Positions 1 to 6,577 of a stretch of DNA of 9,402 bases are shown here, one piece after another. This DNA is from an uncultured Lachnospiraceae bacterium (GTDB lineage: Bacteria > Bacillota > Clostridia > Lachnospirales > Lachnospiraceae), in the NCBI GenBank assembly GCA_902489645.1, contig CABUAW010000079.1:1-9402 (forward strand). The letters run 5' to 3'. Under the pieces are notes generated by a model that did no database searches, was not told the origin of the DNA, and worked only from the letters and a program-made list of their open reading frames with translations. The translations under genes were made by a program, and so were the position numbers. The first letter of the stretch is position 1; each line of letters opens with the position of its first letter.

Positions 1-243
1 CAGCTCCAGATTGGAGTAATCGCCACATATATTGTGTCCTGTTTAATCGGAGGATTTTATGTGGGAAGGAAGATAAAAAAGAGAGAGTTTCTATGGGGAT
101 TGATTGTCGGCATCCTTTATTACAGTATCCATATTGCGGCGGTAGTCGCAGTGGAAGGCGTACAGCCGGAGCGGATTGTACCGGGGACGGCTTTGGCGTT
201 ATTGTGCATGGGAAGCGGTATGTTGGGCGGCATGCTGAGCTGA
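1..243 (+). CDS. TIGR04086/YrzE-like small membrane protein, 5'-truncated
   Basis: The frame is open from the first base to the TGA at 241-243, giving the last 80 residues of a protein whose start lies upstream of the window. It shows alternating hydrophobic stretches (about residues 4-22, 31-52 and 60-80) separated by short basic or polar turns such as GRKIKKRE. This fits a small multi-pass membrane protein with its C-terminus ending in a Gly/Met-rich helix. Proteins of this kind (TIGR04086 family, YrzE in Bacillus) are about 120 residues long and, from family knowledge, sit next to the SCIFF genes and near yajC in clostridia. The family name is inferred mainly from context and hydrophobic profile, because there is no catalytic motif. 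Its function is unknown. An internal GTG at 34 could be read as a start, but the open frame extends upstream of it. Confidence 0.7.
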   Translation, partial: QLQIGVIATYIVSCLIGGFYVGRKIKKREFLWGLIVGILYYSIHIAAVVAVEGVQPERIVPGTALALLCMGSGMLGGMLS

Positions 244-265
244 AGGGATAAAATAAAAAAATAGC

Positions 266-294
266 TTTTAAAATAAAAACAAGTATGATATACT
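266..294 (+). promoter_or_regulatory. Probable sigma-A promoter of scfA
   Basis: The 99-base AT-rich gap before scfA contains TATACT at 289-294 (overlapping TATGAT at 284-289) as a -10 element. A poor -35, TTTTAA at 266-271, lies 17 bases upstream. Transcription would start near 301, giving a leader of about 40 nt. The -10 is convincing and the -35 is weak. There is no terminator after the upstream membrane gene, so read-through from it is also possible. Confidence 0.45.
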
Positions 295-304
295 GTTCGT
301 GAGT

Positions 305-316
305 GCAATGTATTGC
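305..316. promoter_or_regulatory. Short dyad at the scfA transcription start, possible operator
   Basis: GCAAT at 305-309 and ATTGC at 312-316 form a perfect 5+5 inverted repeat with a 2-base spacer, directly downstream of the predicted -10. The spacer is too short for an RNA hairpin, so if it is functional it would be a DNA-binding site. It is short enough to occur by chance, and no regulator is visible in the window. Confidence 0.2.
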
Positions 317-328
317 GAATAAAAGAAG

Positions 329-335
329 AAGGAGG
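329..335 (+). promoter_or_regulatory. Consensus ribosome binding site of scfA
   Basis: AAGGAGG is a full match to the anti-Shine-Dalgarno sequence and lies 7 bases before the ATG at 343. It supports translation of this very short gene and predicts strong initiation. Confidence 0.85.
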
Positions 336-342
336 CTTTCCA

Positions 343-486
343 ATGAAACATATTAAATCTTTAAACACACGTTCTTTAAAGAATTCTATGGTTAAAGGCG
401 GATGCGGTGAATGTCAGACATCTTGCCAGTCAGCCTGCAAAACTTCCTGTACAGTAGGAAATCAGAGCTGTGAAAATAACAAATAA
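343..486 (+). CDS. scfA: SCIFF ranthipeptide precursor (six-cysteine peptide)
   Basis: This 47-residue peptide begins MKHIKSLNTRSLKNSM and continues into a cysteine-rich core. Its six cysteines are C21, C24, C28, C32, C36 and C43, spaced x2, x3, x3, x3, x6. This is the SCIFF (six cysteines in forty-five residues) signature of clostridia. The basic/polar N-terminal half is the leader bound by the maturase, and residues from about 20 on are the core. In the Clostridium thermocellum homologue CteA, the radical SAM enzyme CteB forms a thioether between Cys32 and Thr37. Both residues are present here at the same numbers (C32, T37). It starts with ATG behind a consensus RBS and is followed by its maturase gene. 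No signal peptide is visible. The biological role is unsettled, though ranthipeptides have been linked to population signalling in some clostridia. The gene is easily missed because of its length. Confidence 0.95.
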   Translation: MKHIKSLNTRSLKNSMVKGGCGECQTSCQSACKTSCTVGNQSCENNK

Positions 487-490
487 TACA

Positions 491-524
491 TAAGCAGCGG
501 CTTGGTAATCTGAGCCGCTGCTTA
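491..524 (+). terminator. Perfect 12-bp hairpin between scfA and scfB, probable partial terminator or mRNA stabiliser
   Basis: TAAGCAGCGGCT (491-502) and AGCCGCTGCTTA (513-524) pair perfectly around a 10-base loop. The hairpin starts 4 bases after the scfA stop. The bases that follow, TTAAATG, are not a good U-tract, so complete termination is unlikely. The scfB RBS (533-538) lies just outside the stem and remains accessible. It would suit partial termination or protection of an scfA 3' end, giving more peptide mRNA than enzyme mRNA. Confidence 0.75.
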
Positions 525-546
525 TTAAATGTAAGGAGTATTAAGC

Positions 547-1905
547 GTGGTTCATCAGTATAAAAATAATGGTTACAATATTGTTCTTGATGTAAACAGC
601 GGGGCTGTTCATGTGGTCGATGACCTGGTATACGATATCATCGCTTTATATGAAAAAGCTTCGAAGGATGAAATCGTAGGGGAGCTTTCAAAGAATTATT
701 CGGCGGAGGATATTCTGGAAGCCTATGCAGAGGTTGAAGAACTGGTTAAAGAGGAATGTCTTTTTACAGAGGACATTTACAGAGATTATATATTTGATTT
801 TAAGAAGCGGCCGACGGTTGTCAAGGCGTTATGTCTGCATATTGCCCATGACTGCAATCTGGCCTGCAAGTATTGTTTTGCCGAAGAAGGAGAATATCAC
901 GGACGCCGGGCGTTAATGAGTTTTGAAGTCGGAAAGAAAGCGCTGGATTTCCTCATTGCAAATTCCGGCTCCCGAAGGAATCTGGAAGTGGATTTCTTCG
1001 GCGGAGAGCCATTGATGAATTTTGATGTGGTAAAACAGTTGGTGGCTTATGGAAGGGCGCAGGAAAAGCTCCATGATAAGAAATTTCGTTTTACCTTGAC
1101 AACGAATGGCGTACTTTTAAATAAGGATATTCAGGAATTTGCCAATAAGGAAATGGGAAACGTCGTTTTGAGTGTGGACGGACGAAAGGAAGTTCATGAC
1201 TTTATGCGTCCATTCCGCGGTGGTCAGGGAAGCTATGACTATGTTATTCCAAAATTCAAAGAGATGGCCGAGAGCCGGAATCAGACGAATTACTATGTCC
1301 GCGGGACGTTTACCCACTATAACACAGATTTTGCTTCCGATGTGTTGAATCTGGCCGACGAAGGTTTTAAACAGATTTCCGTAGAGCCTGTGGTGGCGCC
1401 GGAGACGGAGGATTATGCCATCAAAGCATCGGATTTGCCGAAGATTATGGAAGAATATGACCGTCTGGCCGTAGAAATGCTGAAACGGGAGAAAGAAGGC
1501 AACGGCTTTAATTTCTTCCATTTCATGATTGACCTTTCCGGCGGCCCGTGTGTGGCCAAGCGGCTTTCCGGCTGCGGTTCGGGAACCGAATATCTGGCGG
1601 TAACGCCGTGGGGAGATTTTTACCCATGTCACCAGTTTGTCGGTCAGGAAGAGTTTCTCATGGGGAATGTGGACGACGGCATTGTACGGACAGACCTTCA
1701 GGAGGAGTTTAAATGCTGTAATGTCTATGCCCGGGAAAAATGTCAGGATTGTTTTGCGAAATTTTATTGCAGCGGCGGCTGTGCTGCAAATTCTTACAAT
1801 TTTACGGGCAAAATTACAGATACATATGACATCGGCTGCGAAATGATGCGTAAACGTGTAGAATGTGCGATTATGTTGAAGGCAGCCAGAGAAGGAGCGT
1901 TATAA
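547..1905 (+). CDS. scfB: SCIFF maturase, radical SAM/SPASM thioether-forming enzyme
   Basis: This 452-residue protein has the architecture of CteB/ScfB. Residues 1 to about 90 form a PqqD-like RiPP recognition domain that binds the precursor leader. The radical SAM core follows, with the cluster motif C103-x3-C107-x2-C110 (CNLACKYC) and the SAM-binding GGEP at 152-155. The C-terminal SPASM domain carries auxiliary Fe-S ligands including C343, C361, C399-x2-C402-x5-C408-x3-C412 and C431. The enzyme uses SAM to generate a 5'-deoxyadenosyl radical and forms Cys-to-residue thioether links in ScfA. It acts in the anaerobic cytoplasm. The GTG start at 547 is supported by AAGGAG at 533-538, 8 bases upstream, and by the family-typical N-terminus MVHQYKNNGYNIVLDVNSG. 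GTG with an AAGGAG site is a weaker start than that of scfA. Length is normal and no expected motif is missing. Confidence 0.96.
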   Translation: MVHQYKNNGYNIVLDVNSGAVHVVDDLVYDIIALYEKASKDEIVGELSKNYSAEDILEAYAEVEELVKEECLFTEDIYRDYIFDFKKRPTVVKALCLHIAHDCNLACKYCFAEEGEYHGRRALMSFEVGKKALDFLIANSGSRRNLEVDFFGGEPLMNFDVVKQLVAYGRAQEKLHDKKFRFTLTTNGVLLNKDIQEFANKEMGNVVLSVDGRKEVHDFMRPFRGGQGSYDYVIPKFKEMAESRNQTNYYVRGTFTHYNTDFASDVLNLADEGFKQISVEPVVAPETEDYAIKASDLPKIMEEYDRLAVEMLKREKEGNGFNFFHFMIDLSGGPCVAKRLSGCGSGTEYLAVTPWGDFYPCHQFVGQEEFLMGNVDDGIVRTDLQEEFKCCNVYAREKCQDCFAKFYCSGGCAANSYNFTGKITDTYDIGCEMMRKRVECAIMLKAAREGAL

Positions 1906-1906
1906 G

Positions 1907-4138
1907 ATGAAAAACAATAAAGGAAAAAGTATAATTGGTCTTCTTTTGGTTCTGATTATCATTGCGGCCTGCGGGTTCGTATCCTGGAAGGGCGTTGATG
2001 AGAGCGGACAGGGAAGCGCCAGAAACATTAAACTTGGCCTGGATTTGGCTGGCGGTGTCAGCATTACTTATGAAGCCGATGAGGAAAATCCTTCATCGGA
2101 AGATATGAATGATACGGTCTATAAGCTTCAGAAACGTGTGGAAAGCTACAGCACGGAAGCAGAGGTTTATCAGGAGGGCAGCAACCGGATTAATGTGGAA
2201 ATCCCGGGGGTTTATGATGCGGAAAAGATTCTCAGTGAACTTGGCAATCCGGGAACGGTTCGGTTTTATGAGGTAACGGACGCTTCCGCAGCCGATATGT
2301 CCGATGAAGAAAAAGCGGAGGCAAAGAAGGCGGCGGAGGCCGCCGGCTTATCGGACAGCTCTACATTTAATCTGGTCATGGACGGCAATGACCTTGTCGA
2401 CGCCCAGGTTATGACTCGGAAGAACAGCTATGGCAACGCCGAGTATGTGGTTGAGCTGACGATGAATTCGGAAGGTACGGAAAAGTTTAAAGAGGCCACC
2501 GCACGGAATATTGGAAAGCCGATTTATATCGTTTATGATAATGAGGTGATTAGCTATCCGAAGGTCAATACAACGATTGAAAACGGACAGGCCATTATCG
2601 AAGGAAACTTCACTTATGACTCGGCCAATTCTCTGGCAACCTACATCCGTCTGGGCGCATTGAAGCTGAATTTGAATGAAATCCGTTCCAATGTGGTTGG
2701 TGCGAAGCTGGGTGAGGAGGCTCTTGCAACCAGCTTAAAAGCGGGAGCCATTGGCCTGGCAATTATCATTGTCTTTATGATTATCATGTATCTGGTTCCG
2801 GGTATTGCGGCAGGTCTTGCGCTGCTTCTTTATGTTGCGGTGATGCTGTGTCTGTTAAATGGCCTGGATGTGACCCTGACCCTTCCGGGAATTGCGGGTA
2901 TTATTTTGTCCATCGGTATGGCGGTAGACGCGAATGTCATTATCTTTACGCGTATCCGTGAAGAGATTGCCGGCGGCCAGAATGTGCGAAATGCCATTCG
3001 GACCGGTTTCAAGAAAGCCCGTTCTGCTATTTTGGACGGTAATATTACCACATTGATTGCGGCCGCCGTTCTTTATATTAAAGGTTCGGGAACGATTAAA
3101 GGCTTTTCCATCACACTGGCTTTGGGTATTGTATTGTCTATGTTCACGGCCCTTGTTGTGACGCATTTTATCGTGAATGTCCTTTACGGTTTGGGCTTTA
3201 CCAGTGAAAAGTATTATGGTAAACAGAAAGAGAAAAAGGTATTTCCATTTGTTCAGAAGGCAAAAATTTTCTATGTCATTTCTGCGGTTGTCATCATTGC
3301 AGGTTTTGTCGGCATGGGATTGAATCATTCGAATGGCAAAGGCGCTATGAATTACAGTCTGGACTTTACCGGCGGTACTTCCATGACCGTGCCATTCAAT
3401 GAAACGATTGATGTGACGGGAGAAGATGGCGCGGAGCTGTTAAATGCGATTACGGAGGCAATCGGTACGGGGGACGTGCAGCTTCAAAATGTTCAGGGTT
3501 CCAATGATATTGTCATTAAAACTCAGGTATTGGATAAAGAGACCAGAGCAGATTTGAAGGAAACTCTTGTTGAAAAATATGGCGTAAATGAAAAAGCGAT
3601 TGAAGAACAGAGTATCAGTGCGGTAGTCAGCGATGAGATGCAGAAGGATGCCATTATTGCTGTTGTGATTGCGGGTATCTGTATGTTGATTTACATCTGG
3701 TTCCGGTTTAAGGATGTTAAATTCGGCGCCAGTGCGGTATTTGCGCTCTTACACGACGTACTCTGTGTACTGACTGTTTATGCGCTGATTCGTATTCCTG
3801 TCGGCAATACGTTCATTGCATGTATGCTGACGATTGTCGGATATTCGATTAATGCGACCATCGTTATTTTCGACCGTATTCGCGAGAACCGTCAGGTGAT
3901 GTACAAGGCGTCTTTGGAGGAAGTTGTCAATTCAAGTATTACCCAGACTTTGTCCAGAAGCATCAACACTTCCCTGACCACCTTTATCAGCGTGTTTATG
4001 CTGTATATTATGGGTGTGGCTTCTATCCGTGAATTTGCGCTGCCGTTGATGGCGGGTATTATTGCCGGAGCATGGTCCTCCATCTTTATTACAGGTACTC
4101 TCTGGTATTTGTTGAAAAAGATTGGAAAGAAGAATTAA
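1907..4138 (+). CDS. secDF: Fused protein translocase subunit SecDF
   Basis: This 743-residue single chain contains SecD (about 1-435) fused to SecF (about 450-743), close in size to Thermus SecDF. TM1 is near residues 8-26 and the large extracytoplasmic P1 domain spans about 30-270. It opens with LGLDLAGG at 43-50 and contains an Ala/Glu/Lys-rich insert at 125-147. Five further helices follow to about 430. The SecF half has TM7 at about 454-471, LDFTGGT at 485-491, a P4 domain to about 580, and the last five helices. The protein uses the proton or sodium gradient to pull substrates out of the SecYEG channel. In TM4, D341 (SIGMAVDANV) matches the transport Asp. In TM11, R684 (TLSRSINTS) matches the key Arg. 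The TM10 position that is usually Asp is Ala here (A650, GYSINATIV). The start lies one base after the scfB stop, with AAGGAG at 1892-1897 inside scfB, so translational coupling is likely. Confidence 0.96.
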   Translation: MKNNKGKSIIGLLLVLIIIAACGFVSWKGVDESGQGSARNIKLGLDLAGGVSITYEADEENPSSEDMNDTVYKLQKRVESYSTEAEVYQEGSNRINVEIPGVYDAEKILSELGNPGTVRFYEVTDASAADMSDEEKAEAKKAAEAAGLSDSSTFNLVMDGNDLVDAQVMTRKNSYGNAEYVVELTMNSEGTEKFKEATARNIGKPIYIVYDNEVISYPKVNTTIENGQAIIEGNFTYDSANSLATYIRLGALKLNLNEIRSNVVGAKLGEEALATSLKAGAIGLAIIIVFMIIMYLVPGIAAGLALLLYVAVMLCLLNGLDVTLTLPGIAGIILSIGMAVDANVIIFTRIREEIAGGQNVRNAIRTGFKKARSAILDGNITTLIAAAVLYIKGSGTIKGFSITLALGIVLSMFTALVVTHFIVNVLYGLGFTSEKYYGKQKEKKVFPFVQKAKIFYVISAVVIIAGFVGMGLNHSNGKGAMNYSLDFTGGTSMTVPFNETIDVTGEDGAELLNAITEAIGTGDVQLQNVQGSNDIVIKTQVLDKETRADLKETLVEKYGVNEKAIEEQSISAVVSDEMQKDAIIAVVIAGICMLIYIWFRFKDVKFGASAVFALLHDVLCVLTVYALIRIPVGNTFIACMLTIVGYSINATIVIFDRIRENRQVMYKASLEEVVNSSITQTLSRSINTSLTTFISVFMLYIMGVASIREFALPLMAGIIAGAWSSIFITGTLWYLLKKIGKKN

Positions 4139-4149
4139 AATCTATATGA

Positions 4150-4192
4150 CAGAAACTCTGCCGGAGAAGAGATTTTCCTGTGGAGTTTTCTG
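4150..4192 (+). terminator. Weak hairpin after secDF, possible attenuating terminator
   Basis: CAGAAACTC (4150-4158) pairs with GAGTTTTCTG (4183-4192), with one bulged T. Inside it, GGAGAA (4163-4168) pairs with TTTTCC (4173-4178) across a GAGA loop. A short CGTTTT follows. This could reduce read-through from secDF into recJ, but the stem is imperfect and the T-run is short. The rest of the gap 4139-4230 shows no convincing promoter. Confidence 0.35.
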
Positions 4193-4221
4193 CGTTTTGA
4201 AAGAACGGTTTAAAAATGAAT

Positions 4222-4225
4222 GGAG
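4222..4225 (+). promoter_or_regulatory. RBS that fixes the recJ start at 4231
   Basis: GGAG lies 5 bases before the ATG at 4231. The in-frame ATG at 4216 has no comparable site upstream. The protein from 4231 also begins MEKWMVAAKKADF, which looks like the usual RecJ N-terminus in this group. Confidence 0.65.
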
Positions 4226-4230
4226 AAGCT

Positions 4231-5973
4231 ATGGAAAAATGGATGGTTGCCGCAAAAAAAGCAGATTTTAACCGGCTGTCAAAAACTTTTTCAATCAGTC
4301 CGGTACTGGCGCGTATTATGGTCAACCGCGGGATGAAAACGGATGAAGAGTTTCAGCAGTTTTTATACGGGGATTTAAGCGGACTCTATCGCCCGGAAAA
4401 AATGAAAGATATGGACCGGGGGCTTTGCCGTATCCGGCAGGCCGTCGATGGCGGGCAGCTTATTTGCATTGCCAGTGACTTTGATGTGGACGGGGTGTTT
4501 TCGGGCTACATTCTCTGGCGTGGCATACGCCGTGTGGGAGGCCGGGCCTATGTGGTGGCCCCGGACCGTATGCAGGAGGGGTACGGACTGAATACCCGGA
4601 TTGTCCGGGAAGCCTATAAGAAGGGCGCCGGATGTATTTTGACCTGCGATAACGGTGTTGCGGCGATGGAGGCGGTAACAGAGGCAAAGGCTTTGGGGAT
4701 GCATGTGGTCATTACCGACCATCATGAGGTGTATGAACTGCCGCCGGCCGATGCGGTTATTGACCCGAAACGGAAGGATTGCGAATACCCTTTTAAGGGA
4801 CTGTGCGGCGCCGGAGTGGCATGGAAATTGATAGAGCTTCTCTATGAAGCCTATGATATTCCAAAGTCGGAATTTTATGAGCTGCTTCCCTTTACAGCCG
4901 TGGCCACAGTGGCCGATGTGATGGATTTGGTGGATGAAAACCGGATTATTGTCAAGTATGGGTTGCATGCTTTGGAGAGAACGGGGCATTTGGGCCTGCA
5001 GGCGCTCCTCCGTCACAGCGGTTTGAATAAGAGCTATATTTCCGCCTATCATGTCGGCTTTGTCATCGGCCCATGCTTTAACGCGGCCGGCCGGCTGGAT
5101 ACGGCAGATATGGCCATCCGTCTTTTGCAGACGGAAAATCGTGAAGAAGCGGAGCGGCTGGCGGCGGATTTGGTCGCACTGAACCAGAGCCGGAAGGAAA
5201 TGACGGCCCTGGGTTATGAGCGGGCCGTTGACAAAATTGAAAAAGAGGGACTTGAAAAAGCGCCGGTTATTGTGGTCTGCCTGGATAATTGCCATGAAAG
5301 TCTGGCGGGCATTATTGCGGGACGGCTGAAAGAAAAATATCACCGTCCGGTTATCGCCGGAACAGAAAATAACGGAATGATTAAGGCGTCCGGCCGTTCC
5401 ATCGAGGCTTATAATATGTACGAAGCTTTAAATGAGTGCAGAGATTTATTTGAACGGTTCGGCGGTCATGCCATGGCGGCCGGAATGAGTTTTAAAAAAG
5501 AAAATCTCAAACCGCTTCGGGAAAGACTGAATCAGGGCTGCGGACTGTCGGAAGAGGATTTAATGCCGGTGATACATATTGATGTTCCGATGCCTCTGGA
5601 TTATATCAGTGAAGGTTTTATTCAGGAATTGGATTTACTGGAACCCTTTGGAAAGGGAAATCCCAAACCGGTATTTGCAGAGCGGCATTTTCATGTACTG
5701 CGGGCTTCGGTTATTGGAAAAAACAGGAATGTCCTGAAAATGTATGTGTGCAATGACAATGGGGTTCGGATGGAAGCTTTGTATTTCGGAGATATCGGGG
5801 CCTTTGATGATTATGTGGAAAAAGTGTATGGGACAGACGGTAAAAACCGGATGTATGCAGGGCTTTCCAATCCGGTGGACCTGGCGTTTACCTATTATCC
5901 GTCGCTGAATGAGTACGGCGGACGGCGGACTTTACAGATAATTGTACAGAATTTCCAGAGAATTCCCCGTTAA
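4231..5973 (+). CDS. recJ: Single-stranded-DNA-specific 5'-3' exonuclease RecJ
   Basis: This 580-residue protein (585 if started at 4216) is of the DHH superfamily. Numbered from 4231, the metal-binding motifs appear in order: DFDVDG at 83-88 (motif I, usually DYDVDG), DNGV at 140-143, DHH at 163-165, TVADV with Asp 229, and NAAGR at 284-288. The DHHA1 region carries the GGH motif at 411-413 (ERFGGHAMAAG). The C-terminal OB-type domain contains LLEPFGKGNPKP. RecJ degrades single-stranded DNA 5' to 3' with Mn/Mg and acts with RecQ-type helicases in recombinational repair, mismatch repair and fork processing in the cytoplasm. All catalytic motifs are intact and the length is typical of Firmicute RecJ. 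It follows secDF in the same direction after 92 bases. A long antisense open frame inside it is a composition artefact. Confidence 0.95.
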   Translation: MEKWMVAAKKADFNRLSKTFSISPVLARIMVNRGMKTDEEFQQFLYGDLSGLYRPEKMKDMDRGLCRIRQAVDGGQLICIASDFDVDGVFSGYILWRGIRRVGGRAYVVAPDRMQEGYGLNTRIVREAYKKGAGCILTCDNGVAAMEAVTEAKALGMHVVITDHHEVYELPPADAVIDPKRKDCEYPFKGLCGAGVAWKLIELLYEAYDIPKSEFYELLPFTAVATVADVMDLVDENRIIVKYGLHALERTGHLGLQALLRHSGLNKSYISAYHVGFVIGPCFNAAGRLDTADMAIRLLQTENREEAERLAADLVALNQSRKEMTALGYERAVDKIEKEGLEKAPVIVVCLDNCHESLAGIIAGRLKEKYHRPVIAGTENNGMIKASGRSIEAYNMYEALNECRDLFERFGGHAMAAGMSFKKENLKPLRERLNQGCGLSEEDLMPVIHIDVPMPLDYISEGFIQELDLLEPFGKGNPKPVFAERHFHVLRASVIGKNRNVLKMYVCNDNGVRMEALYFGDIGAFDDYVEKVYGTDGKNRMYAGLSNPVDLAFTYYPSLNEYGGRRTLQIIVQNFQRIPR

Positions 5974-5976
5974 ATG

Positions 5977-6006
5977 TTGTTTTTTTAGAGTAACCTGTGG
6001 TAAAAT
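5977..6006 (+). promoter_or_regulatory. Probable extended -10 promoter of the apt-rel-MBL group
   Basis: TGGTAAAAT at 5998-6006 is an extended -10 (TGn plus TAAAAT, the hexamer at 6001-6006). TTGTTT at 5977-5982 is a -35 with an 18-base spacer and overlaps a T-run just after the recJ stop. Transcription would begin near 6013, giving a leader of about 30 nt to the apt ATG at 6045. It would separate apt, rel and the hydrolase from the upstream block. Confidence 0.6.
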
Positions 6007-6033
6007 GGGTGGTATCGATTATTCCAGAAGAGA

Positions 6034-6038
6034 GGGAG
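6034..6038 (+). promoter_or_regulatory. RBS that fixes the apt start at 6045
   Basis: GGGAG lies 6 bases before the ATG at 6045. The open frame continues back to a GTG at 5997, but that start overlaps the predicted -10, has no RBS, and would add 16 residues absent from the family. Confidence 0.8.
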
Positions 6039-6044
6039 AAAAGT

Positions 6045-6569
6045 ATGAAAAAATTAGAGGATTATGTGGTTAGTATACCTGACTTTCCGGAGCCGGGAAT
6101 TATTTTCAGAGATGTTACCAGTGTTTTGCAGGATGCCGACGGTTTAAATCTGGCGATTAATGCATTGATGGAAAAGCTGGAAGGACTGGAATTTGATGTC
6201 ATTGCGGGCGCTGAATCGAGAGGCTTTATCTTTGGCATGCCTTTGGCTTATAATCTTCATAAACCGTTTGTACTTATCCGTAAAAAGGGAAAGCTGCCGA
6301 GAGAAACGGTGTCTGCTTCTTATGAACTGGAATATGGAACTGCAGAAATTGAAATCCATAAAGATGCGATTTTACCGGGACAGAAAGTCGTGCTTATCGA
6401 TGATTTGATTGCCACCGGAGGTACTTCCAAAGCGATGATTGAGCTTGTGGAAGGCCTGGGCGGCGTTGTTGTTAAAAATCTTTTCCTTATGGAGCTGGCC
6501 GGCCTGAACGGACGGGCAAAGCTCGAAGGATATGATGTAGATTCTGTGATTGTGTATGAAGGAAAGTAG
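6045..6569 (+). CDS. apt: Adenine phosphoribosyltransferase
   Basis: This 174-residue protein has the family's normal length. It converts adenine and PRPP to AMP and pyrophosphate in purine salvage in the cytoplasm. The sequence shows the N-terminal PEPGIIFRDVTSVL at 15-28 and ESRGFIFG at 57-64. The flexible catalytic loop IRKKGKLPRET is at 78-88. The PRPP-binding signature LIDDLIATGGTS is at 117-128, with the paired acidic residues D119 and D120. All signature elements are intact. It is the first gene after the predicted promoter and lies 8 bases before rel. This apt-rel order is common in Firmicutes and places purine salvage beside the enzyme that consumes GTP and GDP to make the alarmone. 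Confidence 0.97.
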   Translation: MKKLEDYVVSIPDFPEPGIIFRDVTSVLQDADGLNLAINALMEKLEGLEFDVIAGAESRGFIFGMPLAYNLHKPFVLIRKKGKLPRETVSASYELEYGTAEIEIHKDAILPGQKVVLIDDLIATGGTSKAMIELVEGLGGVVVKNLFLMELAGLNGRAKLEGYDVDSVIVYEGK

Positions 6570-6577
6570 GGGATTCG

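Noticed and set aside
1117..1632. A 171-codon antisense open frame inside scfB
   Set aside because: It lies opposite the radical SAM and SPASM region, resembles no family, and has no supporting signals.
4197..4202. TTGAAA as a -35 element for recJ
   Set aside because: The matching -10 would fall at about 4220-4225, on the recJ RBS and without a TATAAT-like sequence.
4375..5343. A 322-codon open frame on the minus strand inside recJ
   Set aside because: It is antisense to a protein with every RecJ motif intact, its translation is a low-quality His/Arg/Pro-rich sequence with no recognisable domain, and it has no RBS. It is a shadow of recJ codon composition.
5949..5986. Possible terminator at the end of recJ: a small stem (GAATTT/GAATTC) followed by seven Ts
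   Set aside because: The stem is only 6 AT-rich pairs with a wobble and ends about 14 bases before the T-run, so it does not form a standard intrinsic terminator. The T-run is better explained as part of the apt promoter.
5997..6044. N-terminal extension of Apt from GTG at 5997
   Set aside because: It overlaps the extended -10, lacks an RBS, and adds 16 residues not seen in the family.
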